Assembly (NCBI GenBank): GCA_910584345.1
Contig: CAJTZX010000002.1
Coordinates: forward strand, 73,504 to 137,503
DNA: 64,000 nt
Source: an uncultured Eubacterium sp.
Lineage (GTDB): Bacteria > Bacillota > Clostridia > Lachnospirales > Lachnospiraceae
Direction of reading: 5' to 3'
A program made the translations under genes and the position numbers. Numbering within the stretch: the first letter of the stretch is position 1; each line of letters begins with the position of its first letter. The notes under the pieces are model-generated. The model saw nothing but the letters and a program-made list of their open reading frames with translations, had not been told where the DNA came from and made no database searches. Of the stretch, positions 49,720 to 58,148 are shown one piece after another.

Positions 49720-50811
49720 TTATTTAAATTTCTCTTTTTGTTCGGTCAGGAAACGAGGATCCCGAAAATAGTCAATTTTCATTGCATGTTTTACTTCTTC
49801 AAGCGTTTTCGCCGCCGTTTCTTTTGCCGTTTCACTTCCGCTTCGCAAAATCTCATATACTAGATCAATGTTTTTTTCATATTCTGCCCTGCGTGTACGA
49901 ATTGGACGCAGCTCCTCCTGCATCACGCTGTTTAAAAACTTTTTAACTTTTACATCGCCAAGTCCACCGCGTTTATAATGCTCTTTTAGTTCATCTAAAT
50001 TCGCGTACTCTGGCAAATATTCTGCAAAATGACCATCATTACTAAACGCATCCAAATACGTAAAGACCGTATTTCCTTCCAGTTTTCCTGGATCTTGCAC
50101 ACGGATATGATCCGGATCTGTAAACATGGACATCACTTTTTTTTGCACGTCCTCTTCGTTTTCAGATAAATAAATGCAATTCCCAAGCGATTTACTCATT
50201 TTTGCCTTTCCATCTGTACCTGGCAGACGCAGACATGCTTCGTTATCCGGCAGAAGTATTTGAGGCTCTACCAATGTTTCTCCATAAACCGTATTAAATT
50301 TGTGTACAATCTCTCTTGTCTGCTCCAACATCGGCGCCTGATCTTCTCCTACCGGAACCGTCGTCGCTTTAAATGCCGTGATATCTGCTGCCTGGCTAAT
50401 CGGATACGTAAAAAATCCTACCGGAATACTTGTTTCAAAATTACGCATTTGAATCTCTGCTTTCACCGTTGGATTTCTCTGCAGCCTGGATACTGTAACA
50501 AGATTCATATAGTAAAAGGATAACTCCGTCAGCTCTGATATATGTGACTGGATAAAGATCGTAGATTTTTCAGGATCAATGCCTACCGATAAATAATCCA
50601 GTGCCACTTCCATAATATTTTCGCGTATTTTAGACGGATGATCTGCATTATCTGTCAATGCCTGCGCATCCGCAATCATAATAAATATTTTCTCAAATTC
50701 ACCGGAATTTTGCAGCTCCACACGCCGTTTGAGCGAACCTGCATAGTGACCTACATGTAATTTTCCTGTTGGACGGTCGCCTGTTAATATGATTTTTTTA
50801 TTCTCTGCCAT
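49720..50811 (-). CDS. trpS: Tryptophanyl-tRNA synthetase
   Basis: A 363-residue class I synthetase that charges tRNA-Trp. The HIGH-type motif is HVGH in DRPTGKLHVGHYAGS, KMSKS is in GTDGKAKMSKSLGN, and VGEDQAPMLEQTREI is the typical middle region. No T-box leader stands before it: only about 100 AT-rich bases separate it from the YhgE-like gene upstream. Its product sets the charged/uncharged tRNA-Trp ratio that the trp operon T-box reads. Confidence 0.96.
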   Translation of the reverse strand: MAENKKIILTGDRPTGKLHVGHYAGSLKRRVELQNSGEFEKIFIMIADAQALTDNADHPSKIRENIMEVALDYLSVGIDPEKSTIFIQSHISELTELSFYYMNLVTVSRLQRNPTVKAEIQMRNFETSIPVGFFTYPISQAADITAFKATTVPVGEDQAPMLEQTREIVHKFNTVYGETLVEPQILLPDNEACLRLPGTDGKAKMSKSLGNCIYLSENEEDVQKKVMSMFTDPDHIRVQDPGKLEGNTVFTYLDAFSNDGHFAEYLPEYANLDELKEHYKRGGLGDVKVKKFLNSVMQEELRPIRTRRAEYEKNIDLVYEILRSGSETAKETAAKTLEEVKHAMKIDYFRDPRFLTEQKEKFK

Positions 50812-50914
50812 TTTTCAAATCTCCATTTTCTTTGTTGATATTTATAATCAATTATATTAATTACTATTATTATTTAACATGATATCCATTGTTCTATATA
50901 AATCAAATACTTTT

Positions 50915-52564
50915 CTATATCATCAGTTTTGAACGTTCTTTGCTCTTTTCTATCTTAGCATTTAACTTTCTAAACGGAATACTAAACACTAATCCGATGA
51001 CAAGTGATACAAGCAGAAAAACAGCCAGCTTTCCTAAACTCTCCAGAAATGCATTCTCGTAAATACCTCCAACTGCTTCCTTCAACGCATCCATCGCATA
51101 TGGAAACGGAAGGAACATATAAATCTGCTGATAAATATCCGGTAATACCTCTTTTGGAAATGTCCCTCCGGCTCCAGCCACCTGAATGACCATAATTACA
51201 ACCGCCAATGCTTCCCCCACATTGCCAAATGCATAAGTAAGCGAATAAATCAATAACGTAAAAACAAAGCTTGCAAGTGCAGATGCACACCAGAACAGAA
51301 ACAAATGCCGGCATTGTATATTCAGAAAAAAAACATCTCCAAGCACACAAATAAGCGTCTGTAACTGCCCAACCATAAAAAATACTGCGTATCTGCCAAA
51401 ATATTCCTGATAATATCTCATATTTTCCACCCCTTTTATCGGGTTCACTTTTGTATGAATGATTGCCACAAGTATTAAAGCTCCTACCCAAATAGAAAGC
51501 ACTGTATAAAACGGAGCCATCTGCGAACCATAGTTTTTTATCGGATAAACCCGTTCTTTTTGCAGATTAACCGGCGTTGAGAAAAATGTTCCTATTTTTT
51601 CCGGTTCATTTTCCAATACATCGACCATCTGCTGTAGCAATTCGCTGTCTTTAATCCCTATCAAATCTGATTCGAGCTCGTCCACATGCTCGTATAATCC
51701 TTTCAGCTCTTTGCGCATCTTAGTTAAGTCTGCCTTACCGTCTTTCATCAGCAGCAAATAGTCCTGCAAACGTACATTTGCTGTCTCGATCCCAGATGTA
51801 CTAAATGACACAGATGCAGTTGCAATGAAACCAAGATCACTGCGAAGATCTAAAATAATCTTTTCATTTAATTGTATCATTCCCTTCATCGTCTGCATAA
51901 CTGCATCTGTCATCTTTTTTGTAGATCCGAGCATATGCTGCAGTCCCTTGATGTCCTTCTTCAAATCCTCCATGCGTACTGTCATTTGATGGACTGCCGC
52001 ATGGTTATCCGTATTCTCCAAAGTACTTCCCAATTTGGCAGCCAATTCCGTTATCGTTGCAAATACTGTAGTATTTACCTGTGTCTCTACTGCTGTCTTA
52101 GCTTTTCCGGTAATTTTAGTCGCGATTGCATTTTTCTTATCATTTTCATAGTAAAGGATTCTTCCTCCGTCTAAGTTGCCATCTATCATTTGCGTAATGC
52201 TTTTTGTAAAATTTTCTGGTATAATCATTGCTGCATAAAAATCTCCGCTGTACACCCCATTGATTGCCGTCCGTTCATCTTCTGGAAATACCCAGCCAAT
52301 TGTACGATTCTCGTGTAACGCATTAACGACAGAATCTCCAACTACCAACGAAAAATTCCTGATTTTTACACCTTCGTCTTTGGAAAATACTGCAATCTTT
52401 AAGTTCGAAGTAGCATCTTCACTGTACGGATCCCAGTTTGAATGAATATTAAACCATGCATACAAGGACGGAATCACGCATAACCCCATAATAATGACCA
52501 GCGCGACTACATTGGTGCTGATACTTTTTAAATCTCTCAACATGATTTTAATGATGTTAGTCAT
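50915..52564 (-). CDS. YhgE/Pip-family membrane protein (shorter paralogue)
   Basis: A 549-residue protein of the YhgE/Pip family. The N-terminal signature is IKIMLRDLKSISTNVVALVIIMGLCVIPSLYAWFNI with the first membrane helix, then a long outer domain with a coiled coil (about 190-330), then five C-terminal helices of the ABC-2 permease type. Family members are a phage-infection protein in Lactococcus (Pip) and export-related components near type VII secretion genes elsewhere. It is the last of a row of three genes with a larger paralogue. Function unknown. Confidence 0.85.
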   Translation of the reverse strand: MTNIIKIMLRDLKSISTNVVALVIIMGLCVIPSLYAWFNIHSNWDPYSEDATSNLKIAVFSKDEGVKIRNFSLVVGDSVVNALHENRTIGWVFPEDERTAINGVYSGDFYAAMIIPENFTKSITQMIDGNLDGGRILYYENDKKNAIATKITGKAKTAVETQVNTTVFATITELAAKLGSTLENTDNHAAVHQMTVRMEDLKKDIKGLQHMLGSTKKMTDAVMQTMKGMIQLNEKIILDLRSDLGFIATASVSFSTSGIETANVRLQDYLLLMKDGKADLTKMRKELKGLYEHVDELESDLIGIKDSELLQQMVDVLENEPEKIGTFFSTPVNLQKERVYPIKNYGSQMAPFYTVLSIWVGALILVAIIHTKVNPIKGVENMRYYQEYFGRYAVFFMVGQLQTLICVLGDVFFLNIQCRHLFLFWCASALASFVFTLLIYSLTYAFGNVGEALAVVIMVIQVAGAGGTFPKEVLPDIYQQIYMFLPFPYAMDALKEAVGGIYENAFLESLGKLAVFLLVSLVIGLVFSIPFRKLNAKIEKSKERSKLMI

Positions 52565-52598
52565 TGTATGGTACCTCTTTCATAAACTGCCTGTTCCA

Positions 52599-53024
52599 TT
52601 ATAAAAACTTTTCCTTTTGCTGTTCCAACATCTGCAGCATCCTCTGACGATTTTGCTGTTTCTTTTCATCAATCTGCCGCAACAATTCTGTAACTGTTTC
52701 CTCAAACGCTTCGATATCTGCCCCAATAAGTCTGTCCGCTGAAATATGTTCCTGTTTCATATACCTGTGCAGTCGTTCCTGCGCCTGAAAATCAATATAT
52801 TCAATATAAATTAAATAACTAGCCAACACAAACAAAGAAACGACCCATAATACGAGAAAGATCACTTTCTCACTTTCCGTCAAAAACAGCAGCAGCAAAA
52901 AAATCATTGGTATCCAAATAAGACACTGAATGCCTGCTTTAATTCGCTTTTGGTTTTCTACGTGAAGCTGTTCTTCTTCTTTTACAAGCTGCAGAAACAG
53001 ATCTTGATACTGTTCCTTATCCAA
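52599..53024 (-). CDS. Small two-helix membrane protein between two YhgE/Pip genes
   Basis: A 141-residue protein with charged ends and two adjacent membrane helices (about 31-48 and 54-73), then a helical coiled-coil-like tail (ELLRQIDEKKQQNRQRMLQMLEQ). The start codon is TTG at 53024 with AGGAGG about 8 bases upstream. It lies 13 bases after one YhgE/Pip gene and 34 before the other, so it is likely their partner. I do not recognise a family. Confidence 0.7.
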   Translation of the reverse strand: MDKEQYQDLFLQLVKEEEQLHVENQKRIKAGIQCLIWIPMIFLLLLFLTESEKVIFLVLWVVSLFVLASYLIYIEYIDFQAQERLHRYMKQEHISADRLIGADIEAFEETVTELLRQIDEKKQQNRQRMLQMLEQQKEKFL

Positions 53025-53037
53025 ATATACGCACCTC

Positions 53038-55146
53038 CTACATCATCTCCGTATCTTCCATCCGCCGTTCTACAAAATGATAGAACTTACGGAACGGAAG
53101 CCTTATCACCAATCCCAATACCAAAGCCGCTGCTGCAAATATCAGCAATTGTAATAAATACAAGGAATAGTCATGCTCATACATACCTGCAATCGCTTCC
53201 CGCATCGCATGTATCGCATACGGAAACGGAAAGAAAATATAGAGTTTTTGATAAAACTGCGGCAAAATTTCAATCGGATAAGTGCCACTGGAACCTGCTA
53301 TCTGAATAACCATCAAGACTACAATCAGTGCTTTCCCTAAATCACCGAAAGAAATTGTCAGCGCATAAATCAACAGTGAAAACGTAAAACTCGTAAGGAA
53401 TGCTGCCAGCAAAAATTTTCTTGGATACAGGCATTGTATATGCAACAAATAAAAATTGCCCCATACTGTAATCGCTGCCTGTATCAATGCTAATACAAAA
53501 AAGAGCAAATATCTGCCGAAAAACAGTTCATACGTTTTCGGATTTTCAATGTCATCTGTATGTGCCTTTACCTTTATAAGTGATACAAGTACCACACCGC
53601 CTACCCATAATGCCAGCGTTGTGTAAAAAGGCGCTACCCCCGAGCCATAATTATCTACCGGATATACCGCTTGCGTCTCAATAGAAACCGGCTGCGCAAA
53701 AAACGCCCCATACTCCTTTGAATTTCCCTGTACAAAATCAATAAAACTCTGTGCCAGCTGTGCTCCACTGATTTCATTTATCATATCTGTAATTTGTTCC
53801 AGCTTACTACTGATATGATCCAAATCTTTTGCCATCCCGGTAAAACTCTGATTTGCCAAATCTACCGCCACTGTTCCGCTTTTTAAAATCATGCTAAGCA
53901 AATCAATATCTTCTTTCATATTGCCAATCACCTGTGATATTTCTAAAGAGGTTTTTTGCAGATCATTACCAATCATTACTAGTGACTGACTAATTGTCGT
54001 CTGTAATGTCTGTTGTACATTTAATATTTGCTGCTCAAGCTGCTGTTCCATCAGATTCAGCTGATCCAATACCCCGGTATCCTTCGACTGAGAACGACTG
54101 GCAATCCTTTGCTGCATAGCGCTTAACGCTTGCGACTGATTTTCAAGCTGTGTCAATATTACCCCATTTGATACGTTGACCGTAGCTGCATTCAATGACT
54201 GCAAAGAATTAATCAGCTGATCTAAAGAACTTTTGGCGCTGGAAATACTTGTACCAAAACGTTCGTAATAAGCGTTCTTCTGCTCCTGTATCTGTGTCCT
54301 CTGCGCAAGCCTCAACTGTGCAAGCGCGTCACTGACTGACTGGACAGCCTGTGCATTCGCTGCATTCAACAAATCTGCCAATGCCTCCGTATCCGGCACT
54401 CTGGAAATATCTGCCTGCGCATGCTCCAAATTGCTGTCAATCGTATTAAGATCACTATTTGCCGCATCAATGGAAGCCGTCAGCTTGTCGTTTGCCTGTA
54501 TCAAAGATTTCACTACTGATGAAAACCGATTTGCAGTATCTTTCGTCCGTTCCATTTTTGATACGATTCCCGCCGTTATTTCTTTCGCTTCCATATTTTG
54601 AACCACATCTTTTTGTTTATCAAACAAAAGACTGACAACAAGTGATATATACTGTTCATTCATATTGGTCTCAAGCGTAGATACTGCAGTATCCGTAATC
54701 TTCGTTGCAACTGCGTTCTTCTTTTCATTTTCATAATACGTCACAGTTGGACGATTTAAGCCGTCTAAAAACCCTTGATACATACATTCCGTAAAATCTT
54801 CCTCAAACACAACCGCCGCATAATAACTGCCGTCGTGGACTCCCTGGATCGCTTCCTCCTCCGTATCTACAAATGTCCAAGCAATACTTTTGTTTTCTTT
54901 TAATGTTTTCATTACCGTATCTGCAACATTGACACTGCTGCCTTGCGCATCTGTATAACCTCTGTCTTTCGATGCAGCTGCAATCTTAATATTACCGGTA
55001 TTTCCATACGGATCCCAATTCGAATAAATATTAAACCATGCATATAATGCCGGAAGGATACATAACCCTCCGGCAATGATAAGTGCAAATGGATTTTTTA
55101 AAAGTGCCGCTACATCTCTGAAAAATATTTTTCTGATATTCTGCAT
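53038..55146 (-). CDS. YhgE/Pip-family membrane protein (longer paralogue)
   Basis: A 702-residue relative of the 549-residue protein downstream. It starts IRKIFFRDVAALLKNPFALIIAGGLCILPALYAWFNIYSNWDPYG, has an outer domain and a longer Gln/Ser-rich coiled coil (about 190-480, SQALSAMQQRIASRSQSK), and ends with five ABC-2-type membrane helices. The two proteins share the C-terminal stretch FPFPYAIHAMREAIAG / FPFPYAMDALKEAVGG, so they arose by duplication and probably work as a pair. A weak AGGT ribosome-binding site stands before the ATG. Confidence 0.86.
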   Translation of the reverse strand: MQNIRKIFFRDVAALLKNPFALIIAGGLCILPALYAWFNIYSNWDPYGNTGNIKIAAASKDRGYTDAQGSSVNVADTVMKTLKENKSIAWTFVDTEEEAIQGVHDGSYYAAVVFEEDFTECMYQGFLDGLNRPTVTYYENEKKNAVATKITDTAVSTLETNMNEQYISLVVSLLFDKQKDVVQNMEAKEITAGIVSKMERTKDTANRFSSVVKSLIQANDKLTASIDAANSDLNTIDSNLEHAQADISRVPDTEALADLLNAANAQAVQSVSDALAQLRLAQRTQIQEQKNAYYERFGTSISSAKSSLDQLINSLQSLNAATVNVSNGVILTQLENQSQALSAMQQRIASRSQSKDTGVLDQLNLMEQQLEQQILNVQQTLQTTISQSLVMIGNDLQKTSLEISQVIGNMKEDIDLLSMILKSGTVAVDLANQSFTGMAKDLDHISSKLEQITDMINEISGAQLAQSFIDFVQGNSKEYGAFFAQPVSIETQAVYPVDNYGSGVAPFYTTLALWVGGVVLVSLIKVKAHTDDIENPKTYELFFGRYLLFFVLALIQAAITVWGNFYLLHIQCLYPRKFLLAAFLTSFTFSLLIYALTISFGDLGKALIVVLMVIQIAGSSGTYPIEILPQFYQKLYIFFPFPYAIHAMREAIAGMYEHDYSLYLLQLLIFAAAALVLGLVIRLPFRKFYHFVERRMEDTEMM

Positions 55147-55176
55147 CGCTTTTTACCTAATTTGATATTAAACTGG

Positions 55177-56184
55177 TTAACGGGACTTCATCTTTATTTT
55201 TGAAGCTGCACTGCTGACAGTATAAGTTTCGTTTTCTCTCGTCATCTGTGCAATTACTTTTATATAATATGTTTTACCTGCTTTCAGCTTTGCTCCTCCA
55301 TATTTTCCAACAGACATGGAAGTATTTGCCGTTTCCGCAGCCTTTTTAAATCCGCTGGATGCATTCTTGGATATATATACGATATATTTGTCAGCGCCTT
55401 GTACGGCCGGCCACTTTACAACAGCTTTGCCGTTTTTCTGACTTAATTTTACCGATTTTAAAGCAGTCGAAACATATACATAATCTGTCCAGTCCCCATA
55501 GCTGCGGTAACCACCTGCCTGATCGTAATATCCCCGGACACGGACTGCATAAAATCCATTATTTTTTATACCAGCGTCTTCGATTGCAATACCAGCGTTG
55601 TCGCCTTCACTGCTTTCCAGTAAATTACCGGATGCTTCATATATCTCAGCTTCCGACTTGTATATATCACCAAGTCCCCCAACAGCAAGCGAACAATATC
55701 CCGGCTTTATATGATTCAGTTTAACCTCTGACGGTATCGCTGCCGCCGGAGCTCCTTCTACCGAAGCAATTGCTCCTTTCAGCGGGATTCCGGTATGCAG
55801 CTTATTTGCTGGCTGTATTTGGAAAATATATTTTGTCTGTTTCAAATTTGTAATCTTACATTCTGACACATTTCCAAGGTCTTCCCTGTCCACTGAAGTA
55901 CTTGGTTTTCCTGACTCCCAATAACTAATGTAATAGGTACCTGCATCAGATGCTTTCTTCCACGTCAATGTGACAGAGTCTATCGTAGAAGCGCTAATCA
56001 CAAAATCCGATACTTTTTCATCCGGAGCCTTCACAAGAATCTGATCCAGCAAATCTGCTGCCTGTATCTTCTGTCTGTTTCCCGATCCGGTCATAGGCAT
56101 CAGCATTCCTGTCAAAAGTGCAGCTAATACGCATTTGCGCACAAGATACTGAACCCTTTTTGGTTTGTCCGTTTTTCTTAACAT
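55177..56184 (-). CDS. Secreted fibronectin type III protein
   Basis: A 335-residue exported protein. The signal peptide is in the first 45 residues (KCVLAALLTGMLMPMTGSG). Two or three FnIII-like domains follow: about 60-145 (VSDFVISASTIDSVTLTWKKASDAGTYYISYW), a diverged middle, and about 240-335 (LKSVKLSQKNGKAVVKWPAVQGADKYIVYIS, KLKAGKTYYIKVIA). FnIII domains are often spacers in glycoside hydrolase or adhesion proteins. AAGGAGG lies before the ATG at 56184. It sits 25 bases after the galactanase gene, so it may be surface partner of that enzyme; this is inference. Confidence 0.8.
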   Translation of the reverse strand: MLRKTDKPKRVQYLVRKCVLAALLTGMLMPMTGSGNRQKIQAADLLDQILVKAPDEKVSDFVISASTIDSVTLTWKKASDAGTYYISYWESGKPSTSVDREDLGNVSECKITNLKQTKYIFQIQPANKLHTGIPLKGAIASVEGAPAAAIPSEVKLNHIKPGYCSLAVGGLGDIYKSEAEIYEASGNLLESSEGDNAGIAIEDAGIKNNGFYAVRVRGYYDQAGGYRSYGDWTDYVYVSTALKSVKLSQKNGKAVVKWPAVQGADKYIVYISKNASSGFKKAAETANTSMSVGKYGGAKLKAGKTYYIKVIAQMTRENETYTVSSAASKIKMKSR

Positions 56185-56209
56185 TTTATAATCCTCCTTA
56201 TGCTGACTA

Positions 56210-58078
56210 TTACTCTTTGTCCGCATTTACAAGCACAAAATCATCCATCATGCCCCAGCCTCCGCCAGCACATTTTACCTTCATTCCAATCGTAAGATCT
56301 GTGTTTCCATCCAGTTTCAAACGTTTGATGACGGGCTTTTTCCATGTAGCGTGGTCGCTTAGTTTTACAGGTTTTGACCGTATGATCTTTTCATCTGTTA
56401 CTGCATAGAGATATATTTTTGCCGCCGGCCCAACATCCGCTCCCCGAATGCAGGCAGATATCTTATAAGTTCCCTTCTTTAAACCGGATACGGTTTGTTC
56501 GATTTTAAAATTCTGTTTTTCTTCGCTCCAAAATTGAAAACTATGCTTGCCAGACTTCGCATCAGCTTCCTTTTCCCTTATGCTTGTCGGATTGTTTTCT
56601 CCTTGATAAGATATCTTCCACATGGAAATATCATTTTTTTCAAATCCAGCATTCAACAGCCAGTTCTTTTTTGCTGCAGTCACATGACAGATTGCCGGAA
56701 TGCCGTCTTCTAATCTTCCTTTTACCGTATATGTCCCTGCCTTGTCTGTCCGAATGTCATCGGTCTGCCTTTTATCCCAGATAACCGGAACCAGACAGTT
56801 CAACGAACGGTCATTATATACCGCCTCTACCGTTTCCGGCATTTGCAGCGTATCCCCCAGATTTACTTCTACGTTCGCTTCCTTGACATAATCAACCTCC
56901 GGTTTACAGGATGCGCCATGCTCCAAATATTTAAATACGTTTAAAGAATCAAGCGGATGCCCTTGTGCATCAAATAATGCCTGATTATCCCATTTCCCCT
57001 GCCAATAAAACACACCAAGCGCTGAAGCCTTTACTGCTGCCTCCATCACATCCCGCATACATAACGCCTGGCTCTGTACGCTCGCTGTATATCCATCTAC
57101 CAACTCTTCTTTTTTAATACGATTTTTAAATCGGTCTTCTTTTTCCAATGTATAACAATAAGCGGTTTCCAGCACAAGCGTCTCTTTTTCAAATGAATTG
57201 TGAATATCCTTCAATACAGTCGTCATGTTTTCCATCGAGCCATGCCAGTAAGGATAATAAGAAACACCTAAAATATCATAATCCAGCCGTACATCTGCCA
57301 ATGTCTGCGCACAAAAAACAGTTTGATCGTGATCCTCTGCCTCAGCAATATGAACAGCTACTTGTATCTGCCTTCCATTTTTCTGCGCAGTTTCACGTAC
57401 TGCACTGCTGCACTGTGCTAACAGTGGTGTAATGCATTCCCATTCCTTTTCACCCGCCAGCCCGTTGTTAATTTCATTCCCAATCTGAACGATGCCAACA
57501 TCTGCGCCGGCGTCCAAAATTGTCTGTATGCTTTCTTTTGTGAAATCATATACCGACTGCTGCTTTTCATCCAAATCCATCGTTTTCCACTTTTTAGGCA
57601 CGGACTGTTTATCTAATTCAGCCCGCAGATCAGAATAATGAAAATCCACCAGCAGCTTTATTCCATTTTGCGCAGCTTTTGCCCCGATTTTAGCAACTTT
57701 TTCTACATTGCTGCCGCTGCTTTTTCCATTTTTATCATAACAATCATTCCATACCTGGACGCGAATGTAATTGACCCCTGCATCTGCCAGAACACGAAAG
57801 AACTCCTCCTGTTCTCCCTGTTCATGATAGCTTTCATCCGGCATAATCACATTTGATACATCTATCCCCCTGATAAACTCTTCAGATATACCTTCAATCG
57901 GTTCTATAAAAATATTGGCGTCTCCTTCTCCTCCCTGTTCTTTCTGTGCATCTTGCTTCTCAACGATATCCTGCTGCCCCTCTCCTGTTCTGGTATACTG
58001 CGTATTCTTTTTCCCGCATGCAGTAATATCAGCCAACAGTGATATCATCATCATCGCGCACACGATTTTCTTTTTCAT
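56210..58078 (-). CDS. GH53 arabinogalactan endo-beta-1,4-galactanase, lipoprotein
   Basis: A 622-residue enzyme that cuts beta-1,4-galactan side chains of pectin. The signal ends in a lipobox (LLADITAC, Cys about residue 21), so it is anchored outside the membrane. Residues about 70-405 are the GH53 barrel: IRGIDVSNV, YIRVQVWND, LLVDFHYSD, acid/base Glu in VQIGNEINNG, YYPYWHGSM and nucleophile Glu in LVLETAY. A bacterial Ig-like domain (about 420-475) and a galactan-binding CBM61-like domain (about 478-620, LNAGFEKNDISMWKISY) follow. The ATG at 58078 has AAAGGA upstream. It begins a run of close minus-strand genes ending with the YhgE-like pair. Confidence 0.92.
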   Translation of the reverse strand: MKKKIVCAMMMISLLADITACGKKNTQYTRTGEGQQDIVEKQDAQKEQGGEGDANIFIEPIEGISEEFIRGIDVSNVIMPDESYHEQGEQEEFFRVLADAGVNYIRVQVWNDCYDKNGKSSGSNVEKVAKIGAKAAQNGIKLLVDFHYSDLRAELDKQSVPKKWKTMDLDEKQQSVYDFTKESIQTILDAGADVGIVQIGNEINNGLAGEKEWECITPLLAQCSSAVRETAQKNGRQIQVAVHIAEAEDHDQTVFCAQTLADVRLDYDILGVSYYPYWHGSMENMTTVLKDIHNSFEKETLVLETAYCYTLEKEDRFKNRIKKEELVDGYTASVQSQALCMRDVMEAAVKASALGVFYWQGKWDNQALFDAQGHPLDSLNVFKYLEHGASCKPEVDYVKEANVEVNLGDTLQMPETVEAVYNDRSLNCLVPVIWDKRQTDDIRTDKAGTYTVKGRLEDGIPAICHVTAAKKNWLLNAGFEKNDISMWKISYQGENNPTSIREKEADAKSGKHSFQFWSEEKQNFKIEQTVSGLKKGTYKISACIRGADVGPAAKIYLYAVTDEKIIRSKPVKLSDHATWKKPVIKRLKLDGNTDLTIGMKVKCAGGGWGMMDDFVLVNADKE

Positions 58079-58148
58079 AAACCATATTTCCTTTATATTA
58101 TAATACCTGTATAGCAATACGTATGAATTTGATCTCTTGCTGCAATAT

